This document shows, in pieces, positions 9,568 to 19,900 of a DNA stretch of 64,000 nt. Below the pieces are notes generated by a model. That model did no database searches, was not told the origin of the DNA, and saw nothing but the letters and a program-made list of their open reading frames with translations. The translations under genes were made by a program, and so were the position numbers. The DNA is from Acidobacteriaceae bacterium (GTDB lineage: Bacteria; Acidobacteriota; Terriglobia; Terriglobales; Acidobacteriaceae): positions 59,983 through 123,982 of the forward strand of contig PMHV01000059.1 in NCBI GenBank assembly GCA_003156805.1, written 5' to 3'. How positions within the stretch are numbered: the stretch's first letter is position 1; every line of letters begins with the position of its first letter.

Positions 9568-11529
9568 CTACTTGGTGTTTTGCCGGAGTCGTTTAGCCCG
9601 CTGTTCCGCCTGCTGCGCCGGCAAGTTTTTTCCCAACCCCGAATATGCCTGCGCCAGGAGTTCAAAGACTGCCGCATTCTTGGGCTGCGATTTAGAGAGT
9701 CGATCGAGTCCGCGTACTGCTTCGGCAAAGCTGCCTTCGGATATTTGCGCATTGGCCAAGCCGAGTCGGGCTTCGGCGCTGTTTGCTTGAAGCAGAATTG
9801 CCGCTTCAAATTGGTCCTCAGCGGCCTTGGAATTTTTCAACTCTAAATAGACCTGGCCAAGCAGCAAGCGGGCTTGGAATTGCCCCGGCAGTTGCTCCAG
9901 GCTACTCGCGATCGCATCCCGCGCGCCGGTAAGATCGTGCGTTTTTTCCAGCGCTTGTCCTTCGTAGAACGCGGAGGTTGCGTCATCTGGACGCGCTTCA
10001 CGCGCTCTCTTTAGATGGTCGGCGGCTTTGGAGTAGTCCCCCGCATGTAGTTCCAACTCTCCCAATTGCCGCAGCGCGGTGGCAGATTTCGCATCCAGTT
10101 GCAGCACTTTTTCCAGAGACTCGCGAGCCGCCGTTTCACGATTGTCTTCCGATGCCATCATTGCGAAGTGGAGCAGGTTTTGCTCCTCGATCTTGTCCTT
10201 GGGATCGGACAACAGCCACGGTTCAGGAACGTTCGTTGAGCTGCCCGCGTCGGCCCTGCCTAAATAGCCCAAAGCTTTCAATTCATCGATGGTCGCTTGC
10301 CCGACCACGCCCTTGGAAGCCCCTGGCGGCGGCGCTTTCGCTCGCAACTCGGCGAGCATCCCGCGGAACTTCTGTACTTGCGCGTTCCAAGGCTCATATT
10401 TGTTGTCCAGTTCGGCAGCGTCAGTCTTCAGATCATAGAACTCGGGGCGAGGCGCTTCGATGAACTTGCTCCCTTCCGTTCGCACCGAGCGCAACGGCGC
10501 CCAGCCGAAACGCAAGGGATAATCCGTCTCACCGAAGGCAATTCGCGAAGCCTGATCCGTACCGGCGAGATACGGTTTCATCGATTCGCCATCCAGTCGC
10601 GGTGGGGAGGAAATGCCCACAAGATCGAGCACGGTGGGCAGAATGTCCGTAGTGCGCACTTGAGCGTCTACCACTTTGACTTTCCCGGCAGCACTTCTGG
10701 TTGGCAATTTGAGAATCAGGGGAACGTGCGTGGTCGAGTCATACAGGAAGATTCCGTGCGTGTCCTCGTGATGTTCTCCCAAGCCTTCACCATGATCCCC
10801 CACAACTACGATCAGCGAATTTTCATACCAGCCATGCTTCTTTAGATACGCGATGAAGTTGGCCAGCGCCGAATCAGCATAGGCGATCTCGCCGTCGTAC
10901 AAGTGATCTCTGTAGATTTGCGAGTACGGCGCTGGCGGCTCGTAGGGATCATGAGGATCGTAAAGGTGCACCCACACGAAGTGAGATCCCGCAGGATGCT
11001 CGTCCATCCATGCTTGCGCACGCCGGACCACGTCCATGCCGCGGCGTTCCACTCGGCCCCAGCGTGACTTAGTGCGCGAGTGTTCGGGAAAATTGTCGTA
11101 GAAATCAAATCCGCGATCCAATCCGGGAGCCAGAGTCTTGCTGTCGAGAATCACGGCGCCGATGAAGGCCGCGGTGTGGTAGCCCTGCTTGTGCAGCAGT
11201 TCGGCCCAGGTTGGATGCGTGGGCGAGAGCGGCACCGCAAAATCCGTAACCCCATGCGTGCTGGGAAGCAGTCCGGTAAGAATGCTGGTGTGTGAAGTGT
11301 TGGTGATCGGGCTGGGCGTGAAGGCTTGGGTGAAGCGGACTCCGTCCTTGGCTAGGCCATCCAGCGCCGGTGTTTGCACGTCCTCATAGCCGTAGCAGCG
11401 GACGTGATCGGCACGTAAGGTGTCGATGGTGATCAGGACAACATTCGGCCGCGGCGTTTCTTGCGATCCAGCGCCGGCGTTCAAACTCGCAGCCAGGCAA
11501 AAGACTGGAAGAACACGCAGGATCTTCAC
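9568..11529 (-). CDS. Sulfatase/alkaline-phosphatase-fold enzyme with C-terminal TPRs (paralogue 1)
   Basis: Secreted 653-residue protein: signal peptide (1-22), sulfatase-fold domain to about residue 420 starting with NVVLITIDTLRADH, then a TPR region (about 470-640). The domain carries the metal motif GDHGEGLGEHHEDTHG. The nucleophile loop reads PSPITNTSHTSILTG; no C/S-x-P-x-R formylglycine signature is present. Classical sulfatase chemistry is therefore not supported, and a Ser/Thr-nucleophile phosphatase or transferase is possible. It is divergent from paralogue 2 with 103 bases between the starts. Three such proteins are adjacent here, implying local duplication. Confidence 0.88.
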   Translation of the reverse strand: MKILRVLPVFCLAASLNAGAGSQETPRPNVVLITIDTLRADHVRCYGYEDVQTPALDGLAKDGVRFTQAFTPSPITNTSHTSILTGLLPSTHGVTDFAVPLSPTHPTWAELLHKQGYHTAAFIGAVILDSKTLAPGLDRGFDFYDNFPEHSRTKSRWGRVERRGMDVVRRAQAWMDEHPAGSHFVWVHLYDPHDPYEPPAPYSQIYRDHLYDGEIAYADSALANFIAYLKKHGWYENSLIVVVGDHGEGLGEHHEDTHGIFLYDSTTHVPLILKLPTRSAAGKVKVVDAQVRTTDILPTVLDLVGISSPPRLDGESMKPYLAGTDQASRIAFGETDYPLRFGWAPLRSVRTEGSKFIEAPRPEFYDLKTDAAELDNKYEPWNAQVQKFRGMLAELRAKAPPPGASKGVVGQATIDELKALGYLGRADAGSSTNVPEPWLLSDPKDKIEEQNLLHFAMMASEDNRETAARESLEKVLQLDAKSATALRQLGELELHAGDYSKAADHLKRAREARPDDATSAFYEGQALEKTHDLTGARDAIASSLEQLPGQFQARLLLGQVYLELKNSKAAEDQFEAAILLQANSAEARLGLANAQISEGSFAEAVRGLDRLSKSQPKNAAVFELLAQAYSGLGKNLPAQQAEQRAKRLRQNTK

Positions 11530-11614
11530 GGTCCCTCAGACTAGCACAACAGAAGAAGCATCCGATGAGGGTGGGACACACGCTGCACCACCCAGTCGTT
11601 GCGCTGATGTGGAG

Positions 11615-11620
11615 TATAAT
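11615..11620 (+). promoter_or_regulatory. Possible -10 box upstream of sulfatase-fold paralogue 2
   Basis: A perfect TATAAT ends 12 bases before the ATG at 11633, so a transcript would have an almost absent leader. No convincing -35 is present at 16-18 bases upstream. Weak candidate. Confidence 0.25.
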
Positions 11621-11632
11621 TTTTGCTTGCCC

Positions 11633-13591
11633 ATGGTGTCCTGCCAGCGATTTGCACTCCCTTGGATTGCCGGCGTTCTCCTCAACTGCTCTGGATTACC
11701 GGCCCAGATCAAACCTGTGCCGAACGTGGTGGTGATCACCGTCGACACTCTGCGGGCCGACCACCTGGGCTGCTATGGCTATAAGCAAATTCGCACACCG
11801 AACATCGATGCGCTCGCCGCCGACAGTGCGCGTTTCGAGCGCGCCTACACGCCCGTGCCGGTCACGCTGCCGGCACACACGGTCATCTTTACTGGAACCT
11901 ATCCCATGCTCAGCGGCATGCATGATTTCAGTGGGAACAAGCTGAATCCCGGCCAGCCGACCCTGGCGTCTATTCTTAAGCAGGACGGGTACACGACGGG
12001 GGCGGTGATCGGCTCGGCGGTGCTGGACTCGCGCTTTGGCCTGAACCAGGGATTTGATTTCTACTACGACCACTTCGATTTCAACCGGCTGCAAGAGTCG
12101 AATCTCGATGAGATGGAGCGTCCGGGAAATATGGTGGCCGATGAATCGCTGAGGTGGCTTGGCAAGAACCATCAAAGCAAGTTCTTCCTCTGGATGCACC
12201 TCTACGACCCGCACTATCCTTATCGGCCGCCTGCGCCCTATAGCGAGCGATACAAAGATCGTCCTTACGATGGGGAAATTGCTTTCGCCGACGCGCAGGT
12301 CGGCCGCTTGATCACTTATCTTAAAGCGAATGGTCTTTATCGCAACACGCTGATCGTGCTCACCGGCGATCACGGAGAGAGTCTTGGCGAGCACGGCGAG
12401 AAAACCCACGGCTTCTTTATTTACAACGCCACTTTGCACGTGCCGGTGATCATTCATCTGCCGGGCAGTGCATCGGCAAAGGTTGTGAGTGAAATGGCGA
12501 GTTTGGCGGACCTGATGCCGACGATACTTCAGGTCTTGAAGTTGGATGTGCCCTCGCAAGTGCAGGGCCGCAGCCTGTTGCCGCTGATGGCTGCTAGGAA
12601 AAAACCGCAAGAGTCCCGCAACCTTTACGCAGAAACTTTCCTGCCGCGCCTGCACTTCAACTGGAGCGAACTGCGAGCCGTCGAGACCGAAAGATACCAT
12701 TTCATCGACGCACCAAGGCCCGAGCTTTACGACTTGAGCGCCGATCCGGGCGAAAAGGAGAATCTCTACCCGCAGAAAAAAGCGGTGGCCGAAGAACTGC
12801 ACGCGCGTTTGGCCGCATTGATCGGTGAATATAGCGCGGGCAAGGAGTTGGCGCAGGAGGCCGGCCTCGATCCGGCCCTGATGGAGCGGCTGAAGTCGTT
12901 GGGCTACGCCGGTTTTTCTGGCGGCGGAGATCCCACCATCAGCAACCGGTCCTTGCCCGATCCCAAGGATCGCATTCAGACCTACGAGTTGGTTTCCGAT
13001 GCGATTGCTGAGAGCCAGCGAGGAGAGTATCGGAGCTCAACCGAAAAGCTGGCAGCCGCCTTGAAAACAGAACCGGACTCTGTGCCCGTGCACTATTTGC
13101 TGGGACTCGACTACTACCGTTTGCGCGAGTTTCCGCAGGCGGTGGAAGAACTTCAGCATGTCCTGCAACTCAGCCCCGACTATTCGCTTGCGGCTTTCAA
13201 CTTAGGACTTGCCTATGCGCGCACCGGCGACTTCGATCACGCCATCCAGACCTTGACGCATGCCTTGGATTTGGACAGCACGAACTTTTCCGCGGCCTAC
13301 AATCTTGGCGCGGCATACTCGCAGAAACAGATGGTTCCGGAAGCTGTGGCGGCATTCCGCCAGACAATCGCGATTGCTCCGCAATACGCTCCTGGACATC
13401 GTGCGTTGGGAGAACTGCTGCTTTATCGGGGACAGGTCGATGAGGCGCTCGCCGAATTGCGCCGCAGCGCCGATCTCGATCCGCGCGATGCCGGCATACA
13501 TGCGGCATTGGCCAAGGCCTTGGCGGCGAAAGGCTTGAACGCAGAAGCCAACGAAGAGATGCGCAAGGCCCAACAATCCCGGCCTCAGTAG
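11633..13591 (+). CDS. Sulfatase/alkaline-phosphatase-fold enzyme with C-terminal TPRs (paralogue 2)
   Basis: Secreted 652-residue protein with the same layout as its neighbours: signal peptide (MVSCQRFALPWIAGVLLN), NVVVITVDTLRADHLGCYGY, nucleophile loop PVPVTLPAHTVIFTG, GDHGESLGEHGEKTHG and a linker PDPKDRIQTYEL. Four to six TPRs follow in the last ~210 residues (for example AAFNLGLAYARTGDFDHAIQTL). The ATG at 11633 is chosen because it starts a signal peptide; the frame extends upstream into the divergent gene. It lacks CxPxR. It probably forms an operon with paralogue 3, which begins 6 bases after its stop. Confidence 0.88.
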   Translation: MVSCQRFALPWIAGVLLNCSGLPAQIKPVPNVVVITVDTLRADHLGCYGYKQIRTPNIDALAADSARFERAYTPVPVTLPAHTVIFTGTYPMLSGMHDFSGNKLNPGQPTLASILKQDGYTTGAVIGSAVLDSRFGLNQGFDFYYDHFDFNRLQESNLDEMERPGNMVADESLRWLGKNHQSKFFLWMHLYDPHYPYRPPAPYSERYKDRPYDGEIAFADAQVGRLITYLKANGLYRNTLIVLTGDHGESLGEHGEKTHGFFIYNATLHVPVIIHLPGSASAKVVSEMASLADLMPTILQVLKLDVPSQVQGRSLLPLMAARKKPQESRNLYAETFLPRLHFNWSELRAVETERYHFIDAPRPELYDLSADPGEKENLYPQKKAVAEELHARLAALIGEYSAGKELAQEAGLDPALMERLKSLGYAGFSGGGDPTISNRSLPDPKDRIQTYELVSDAIAESQRGEYRSSTEKLAAALKTEPDSVPVHYLLGLDYYRLREFPQAVEELQHVLQLSPDYSLAAFNLGLAYARTGDFDHAIQTLTHALDLDSTNFSAAYNLGAAYSQKQMVPEAVAAFRQTIAIAPQYAPGHRALGELLLYRGQVDEALAELRRSADLDPRDAGIHAALAKALAAKGLNAEANEEMRKAQQSRPQ

Positions 13592-13597
13592 CGGGAT

Positions 13598-15826
13598 GTG
13601 CAGCCTGCCGGCAACGTCGATGACAAGATCGAGATTATTACGCGCGTCTCCGCTGCCGAAAGCGGATCGGCCAGGAAAGAAGTGGTTCCAGACTCCCGGG
13701 CGGTCAGGATCCGAAGCGCAACATTGAAACGCGGTCTAAAGCTCGCGGTAGGGCTCGCTGTGCCGCTCGCCCAGGCGCTCGCCGCCACCACTCCGCCTGC
13801 CCACAAGACAGCGACGAACGTGATCCTCATCACCATCGACACCGTCCGCGCCGACCACCTCGGATGCTACGGAACCAAGGACGTTCAAACGCCTACGCTT
13901 GATGCTCTGGCCCACGATGGTATCGTCTTCGAGCGTGCTATCTCACAAGTCCCGTTGACATGGCCATCCCACGCAGCCATCCTGACCGGCTTGTACCCCT
14001 TCCAGAATGGGGTGCAGGATTTCACCGGCCAGCCGCTGGAACCGCGCTTCCGTTCCGTGGCGCAAGCTTTCCAGCAGCAAGGCTATGCCACGGGAGCGGT
14101 CGTCAGCGCCTTTGTGCTCGACCGCAGTTGGGGGCTGGCCCGCGGATTTGATTTCTACGACGACGCGTTCGCTCCCGAAGCCTTCGCCAACAGAGATCTG
14201 GGCTTGGTTGATCGTCGCGCCCGCGAGAGCGTGACTCGCGCCTTGGCTTGGCTGCAAAAGAACTCACGCCGGCCGTTTTTTTTCTGGCTGCACCTGTACG
14301 ATCCCCACAGTCCCTACGACCCACCTGAGCCTTATCGCACGCAATACCGCGGCCATCCCTATGACGGCGAGATCGCATACGCGGACCATGAACTCGGACG
14401 TCTGATTGCGTGGCTGAAGCACAACCAACTCTATGATCGCAGTTTGATCGTGTTCCTTAGCGATCACGGCGAATCGTTGGGCGAGCACGGCGAGCAGGAG
14501 CACGGTTTTTTTGTTTACGATTCGACCGTTCACATTCCTCTGATCGTCAAACCGCCCGCCGGAAGCGGAGTTCGAGCCGGCCGGGTGTCCCGGCCGGTCG
14601 AGACCATCGCGGTCTCTCCTACTCTGATCCGGTTGGCCGGAATTCACGACGAGATTGAGAAGCAACTCCAATCGCATGGTCTCCTTGGAAGCAGCGCCGA
14701 AATCGAAGACGAGGCCTATAGCGAGACTTTCTATCCCTTCAGTTCCTTTGGCTGGAGCCCGCTGCATGCCCTGGAAACCAGCCGCTATCAATACATCGAT
14801 GCGCCCGAGCCGGAACTCTACGATTTGGCGGCCGATCCGGAGGAAAAGAATAATTTGGCCGCGCAACAAACCGCCATCGCGGCGGTTCTGAAGGAGAAAC
14901 TGAAAGCGCGGCTGCAGGACCACCCCTTCACTCCCCCTAAGACTGGTAACTCTGAGCTAAGCAGCTCTGAGCTAGGTCCGGGTGCGCTGGAGAAATTGCG
15001 CGCTTTGGGTTACGTCGCATACCGTTCTCCGATTTCGGCGGAGGCATTAGCTTCCGGCTTACCCGATCCCAAGGCCAAGCTGTGGGAGTTCAATTCCATC
15101 CTGCAGGCTGAAGATGCGCTGCATGCAGGCGATGTCGGCAAGGGAAAATCCTTGCTGCTGCAAGTGCGGGAGAAAGACCCGACGATGTATGTCGTGCCGT
15201 TCAGTCTGGGCGAGGCCGCGATGAGCCAACAAAAGTGGGACGAAGCCGCCGCGGAATTCAAAGCTTGCCTGGATCTCAATCCAAGCTTTGATCAAGCCAT
15301 GCTGGGGCTGGCGCGCGCCCTGATCTTTCAGGAAAAGACAAAGGAAGCGAAGGAGTGGACGCGGAAGGCAATCCAATACAATCCCGAGAGTTATCGCGCC
15401 TGGTACCAGTTAGGTTCCATTGAAGCGCGCACCGACAAGCCAGCCGCTATTTCTGACTATGAGAAGGCAGTTGCCATCCAGGGCAATTTTGCTCCGCTGC
15501 GGCGCGACCTCGGGCTGCTTCAATTCCAAGAGGAAAACTATCCTGAGGCCGCGAAACATCTCTCGCGTGCGATTGCATTGGGCATCAACGATGCCATCCT
15601 CTACAACGATTTAGGGATTTCCTACAGCCGCATTGGACGCCAGCGTGAGGCGATTGACAGCTACCGGCAAGCATTGCACGTGGATCCGAATTTGCCGCAA
15701 GCCCACTTGAACCTTGGCTATGCCTATGAGCAGCTAAGCCACAAGGACCTTGCGCAGCGGGAGTATCAGCGTGCCTGCCAGCTGGAGGCGGACCTGTGTG
15801 AAATGATCAAGCGGCATCAGCAGTAG
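13598..15826 (+). CDS. Sulfatase/alkaline-phosphatase-fold enzyme with C-terminal TPRs (paralogue 3)
   Basis: Third tandem member, up to 742 residues. The sulfatase-fold part begins NVILITIDTVRADHLGCYG. The nucleophile loop is QVPLTWPSHAAILTG, without CxPxR, and the metal motif is SDHGESLGEHGEQEHG. The C-terminal ~220 residues are TPRs (ILYNDLGISYSRIGRQREAIDSY). The start is uncertain. The GTG at 13598 gives a long charged N-tail, while an in-frame TTG at 13724 would start directly at a signal-like segment (KRGLKLAVGLAVPLAQALA). The stop lies 7 bases from the stop of the convergent TPR gene. Confidence 0.87.
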   Translation: MQPAGNVDDKIEIITRVSAAESGSARKEVVPDSRAVRIRSATLKRGLKLAVGLAVPLAQALAATTPPAHKTATNVILITIDTVRADHLGCYGTKDVQTPTLDALAHDGIVFERAISQVPLTWPSHAAILTGLYPFQNGVQDFTGQPLEPRFRSVAQAFQQQGYATGAVVSAFVLDRSWGLARGFDFYDDAFAPEAFANRDLGLVDRRARESVTRALAWLQKNSRRPFFFWLHLYDPHSPYDPPEPYRTQYRGHPYDGEIAYADHELGRLIAWLKHNQLYDRSLIVFLSDHGESLGEHGEQEHGFFVYDSTVHIPLIVKPPAGSGVRAGRVSRPVETIAVSPTLIRLAGIHDEIEKQLQSHGLLGSSAEIEDEAYSETFYPFSSFGWSPLHALETSRYQYIDAPEPELYDLAADPEEKNNLAAQQTAIAAVLKEKLKARLQDHPFTPPKTGNSELSSSELGPGALEKLRALGYVAYRSPISAEALASGLPDPKAKLWEFNSILQAEDALHAGDVGKGKSLLLQVREKDPTMYVVPFSLGEAAMSQQKWDEAAAEFKACLDLNPSFDQAMLGLARALIFQEKTKEAKEWTRKAIQYNPESYRAWYQLGSIEARTDKPAAISDYEKAVAIQGNFAPLRRDLGLLQFQEENYPEAAKHLSRAIALGINDAILYNDLGISYSRIGRQREAIDSYRQALHVDPNLPQAHLNLGYAYEQLSHKDLAQREYQRACQLEADLCEMIKRHQQ

Positions 15827-15833
15827 CAGTCGT

Positions 15834-16898
15834 TCAGTTGGGAACCGCCGTCGCCGGTTTTGGCGGCGCTTCCAGCCGCTGGAGCACCTGTTTCGCCTGC
15901 GTGCTGAACGCACTGTCGGGGAACATACTCAAGAAGTCGCGCAGCAGAGCTGCGGCATCCTCTTTTCGTCCTTGACGCAACAGAAGGTTCGCCAGTTGCA
16001 ACCGAGCTTGCACCATGACGGGGTCCAGTTGGATAGCCCGGCGCAGGGCTCTTTCTGCTTCGGGAAGTTTCCCCAATCGCAGATTCAACGATCCCAGAAA
16101 AAACTGGCCCAGCGGCGAGTCGGGTTGACGGCGCATCCCTTCTTCCAGGTATTGCCAGGCATCGGGAAGCTGGCCCGACAGCATACACACGTTGCTCAGG
16201 TTAAAGTACGCGTCAGCGTCGCTCTGGTTGAGCTGGACCACCTGCTCGAATTCCTTGCGGGCGGCGGGAAAATCCGACCTGCTCAGATAATCGGACCCCA
16301 AGTTGTTGTGCGCAAAATAGAAATCCGGGGCGATCGCAATCGCCTTCCGATAATGGCGAACGGCCTCATCGCGTCTGCCCGCCGCATCCGCGCTCAGCCC
16401 CTTCTCGAACTCTCGTACCGCAGGCTTGGGAAAGCGCGCGGAGTATGCGCGCGCATCGATCAGGTTGGGATTGGAACCGGAAGGCTGCGGGCGAGATTCG
16501 GAAGGCGATTCCGCCGTCTTCTTGGGAATAAGCGTAATGTCGACGAAGACGATTGGCGACATACTTGTGGCTTCGATCACAGCGAGTTTCTCGACCGGCT
16601 GATAATGGTCGTCGTCGATGCGGACGGTATAGGAATTGGGTGTAAGAGTGTGGAAGCCAAACGTTCCCTGCGCGTCAGTGAAAACGCTGTTCATGCTGGC
16701 GCCGCGGAATTCGAGGTTCACCAAAACTCTTTGGGCCGGAGCGTCCCCCCGTTCGTCGCGCGCTCGGCCGATGATGGAACCGAGTATCTGCTGCGCCCAG
16801 ATTTGCGGGCTCACGGCCAGCCAGAACATGACCGAGGCCAACAGCACAAGGGCGCCGTGGCCGGACTTCACCCTGCGGAGCTTCGCACTAAGGAACAT
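15834..16898 (-). CDS. Secreted protein with carboxypeptidase-regulatory-like domain and TPRs
   Basis: 354-residue protein. The N-terminal signal segment (ALVLLASVMFWLAVSPQIWAQ) leads to a CPreg-like beta-sandwich at about 38-125 (GSIIGRARDERGDAPAQRVLV, DAQGTFGFHTLTPNSYTVRI). TPRs follow from about 165 to 330 (YFAHNNLGSDYLSRSDFPAARKEF begins the array). It lies 68 bases downstream of the TonB-type receptor gene on the same strand, with a hairpin between them. This suggests co-transcription with partial termination. Its role could be scaffolding in the periplasm; no enzymatic motif is visible. Confidence 0.83.
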   Translation of the reverse strand: MFLSAKLRRVKSGHGALVLLASVMFWLAVSPQIWAQQILGSIIGRARDERGDAPAQRVLVNLEFRGASMNSVFTDAQGTFGFHTLTPNSYTVRIDDDHYQPVEKLAVIEATSMSPIVFVDITLIPKKTAESPSESRPQPSGSNPNLIDARAYSARFPKPAVREFEKGLSADAAGRRDEAVRHYRKAIAIAPDFYFAHNNLGSDYLSRSDFPAARKEFEQVVQLNQSDADAYFNLSNVCMLSGQLPDAWQYLEEGMRRQPDSPLGQFFLGSLNLRLGKLPEAERALRRAIQLDPVMVQARLQLANLLLRQGRKEDAAALLRDFLSMFPDSAFSTQAKQVLQRLEAPPKPATAVPN

Positions 16899-16912
16899 GT
16901 GCCCACCAACGG

Positions 16913-16945
16913 AAAATGGGGCTCATCCGTACCGGACAAGCCCCA
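16913..16945 (-). terminator. Hairpin between the TonB-type receptor and CPreg-TPR genes
   Basis: TGGGGCT (16917-16923) pairs with AGCCCCA (16939-16945), and inner TCCG pairs with CGGA around a TAC loop, separated by a symmetric CA/CA internal loop. On the minus strand the stem is followed by TTTT. It is placed like a partial terminator or attenuator downstream of the receptor stop. Confidence 0.5.
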
Positions 16946-16966
16946 TGATACGCGAGTTTGTTGGCG

Positions 16967-19900
16967 CTAAAAGCTGAATTTCAAACCAAGTTGCATATTG
17001 CGGGCGTTCAGTGTGCCTGCCGCTTCACCGAAAGCGCTGTCGGTAACCGCATTGTGGGCGCCACCACCGTTTACAGCCAGCAAGAAGTTGGCGCGATTGA
17101 ACACGTTGAACGCTTGCCATTCGAACTTCATATTTACCCGCTCAGTAAGCCTGAAGGTCTTGGCCAAGGTCATGTCCGAATACCACTGTCCCGGACCCAC
17201 GAACTGATTACGGCGCAAGTTGCCCACGCATCCCAAACAAGGTGTAGTGAGGGCCGGCAAGCCTGCCTGCCCCGGAGCGCCGCAGCTAGCCCCGAAAGTA
17301 TATCCGCCGGGACACCAACCATGCTCCCAAGTGCTGCGTGCAAACGAAAGACCCGGAACGGAGGAGTTCGGACGATCATTCGTTCCGCCATCGAGGTTGA
17401 AATCGCCTCCGACATTTTGACAGTTTGCAGGGACGTCGGCCGCTGTGCAAGGGTTCAGCGGATTTGAGATTTCCACCAGGTCGGCGTTGTCTCCGTCGTA
17501 CGGCTCCCAGTGAGCGCCTGACTGGAACGCCCAGATGCCGTTATAGGACCACCCACCGGCAACCGCGCCCAGTACGCCCTTAAAGTTCTGACCCGGCAAC
17601 TGGATGACGTAGTTCAGCACCAGGCGCTGATGGATGTCGTAGATGGAGTTGCCATAGTCCAGCCCTGGATCAGTCTGGTCCGTGGTGTAGCCTTCGCCGG
17701 CGGCGCCGCCGTTGGCCGTGGTCGCGCCACTGTGCCAGGTAGAGCCGTCGTCCAGGGAGTGGCTCCACGTGTAGTTTGCGTTCAACAAAATGCCGTGGCC
17801 CATCTGCTTCTTCACCGAGGCCTGTAACGCATTGTAGCTAGAGTTGACCACGTTTTCCCAGGTGCGCAGCTTTCCATAGTTGGGATTCGGATATCCGCCC
17901 AGGCCGGTCAAGAGTCTTCCAAGGTTATCCGTGACTTGAGCCCCTACCGGCAACTCCGCTCCGGGTGCGCGGTTGATGTTTTCCGCGCGGAACAACCTGC
18001 GGCCCATGGTGCCCACATAGTCCAATTCCATCACGACCTTGGGTGCGATTTCCCGCTGCAGGCTCAGGAAGTCGTTATATACGTATGGGTCTTTCACGCC
18101 CGAAGGCAGAACGATGCCCGTGAGATAGGCCGTGTCGGGGTTGAAACCCGCATAACCGATGATGTTGCCTGTGGCCTGGTTGCCTTGACTGCCCTGGCCG
18201 GGATTGGCACTAGGACCGGTATAAGTCGGGGTCGCGCCGGTCGGTGAACAACTGGTACTGGTGCAGGTTGTGGGGCCGTAGACAACCGTGTTGGTCCCTC
18301 CGCCGCTCTGAAGACCGTTAAACTCCAAATTGAAAGAGTAATAAGGAGGGTTCCAGCGTGAGTTCGAGAGCGGATTATAAAGCGTGCCCTCGTAAGAGAT
18401 ACCGAAGCCCGCACGCAAGGAGGTCTTTCCGTCTCCAAACACGTCCCAGGCAAAACCGACTCGCGGCCCGAAATCTCTGAATTGATTAGGCCCCAGTCTA
18501 TCGGTAGGAGCGAAGCCGCCCGGCCCGCACACTCCCGCCAGAACAGCCGTGCTGGCGGCTACGCCGCCGTTGGGGAAGCAATTAGCACTGCCCACTGGAG
18601 CATTCGCGTTTATCAATTGCTGGACGATGCCGGTACCCGGCCCCGGAATGAAGGTCGTCGCCAGATTGTCCTCCTCGGTGTGGCGGGTATACAAATCCCA
18701 ACGCAGGCCGAGGTTCAAAGTCAGCCGTTTGCTAGCCTTCCAATCATCCTGAACATAAGTGCCGACTTCCCAATTGCGCCAGTGGCGGATATTCGTTTCC
18801 AACTGGCCCGTGTCGCTCCCGTTAGTAAAACCCGGATCCACGCCGGCGACTTCGCCGTAAGGCGCATCCGCCGCGAAGTAGAGCGGATCGACAAAAAGAT
18901 AAGATGGCCGAGCCACGTTGAATTGACTGTTCTCAAGATTACGCCGCAGATCACCGCCCACCTTAAAATTGTGTTTCCCATGGCTTATGGACACGATGTC
19001 AGAGAACATGTACTCGTGGTCCTTAAAGAACTGGGGATAGCCGTTGTAGGATCCGAAGGCCGCTACGCCGTCGTTGAACCCGACCGCCGGCACGCCCGGC
19101 ACCGCCGTCGTAATCGCGATATTGTTCTGTGTGTATCCCACCGTGGCGGAGTTCAGCACACTCGAAGAGAAGGTGTGGACGAAATTCAATTGCGCGTTGG
19201 GGAAGTATTCACGGGATGGGTTAGTGAAACCGCGCGTGCAATACGAGTAGCAAGGACCATACTGATCGGTTTCATGCAGCCAGTTGAGCTCTGCGAACAT
19301 ACGGTTGCTGGAATTAAAAACGTAGTCGAGCTTGCCCATGGCCTCGTTGCCATTGAACAGGTTGCCCAGCGATTGCGTCTGCGTGCCGAAAATCGCCGTG
19401 GTTGAATTGAGAAAGGCAGAGCTGCGAGCAAAGGTCCCTGCCTGAATCGGCAAAATGGAGCTGCACCCAACCCCACCTGAAGTTGCGGCTTGTGTCAGCA
19501 GGGCCTGGTCCGCTGCGGTGACGCCGATAATACTCGCCATCTTCGCGGCAATGCCGGGGTTGCCGGGATAGCTATCCGGGCAGAGATACTGTGCGTAGCT
19601 TGTGAAGCTCTGGTTTGGCTGTACTCCCACCGTGCCCTCGCACCCGGGGGCGCCACAAATGTAGTTGTCCAGCGAGGTCGCCTCGGATCCGGCAATCGCC
19701 GGTTTGAAGTTGCCGTACAGAAGCGAGGCCACCGAATTGGGTTGGGCCGCAATCACCGCCTGCTCAAACGCGGGGGATTCCACGGTAAGCGACTCGGGGG
19801 TGCCCGAAGTCTTGAACCGATCGCCCTGGTAGGAGGCGAAGAAGAACAGCCTGTCCCTAATGATCGGTCCGCCAACCGTGCCACCGAATTGGTTAAAGTG

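Noticed and set aside
9568-15826. Annotating the three tandem proteins as arylsulfatases
   Set aside because: None has the C/S-x-P-x-R motif required for formylglycine formation; only the fold is supported.
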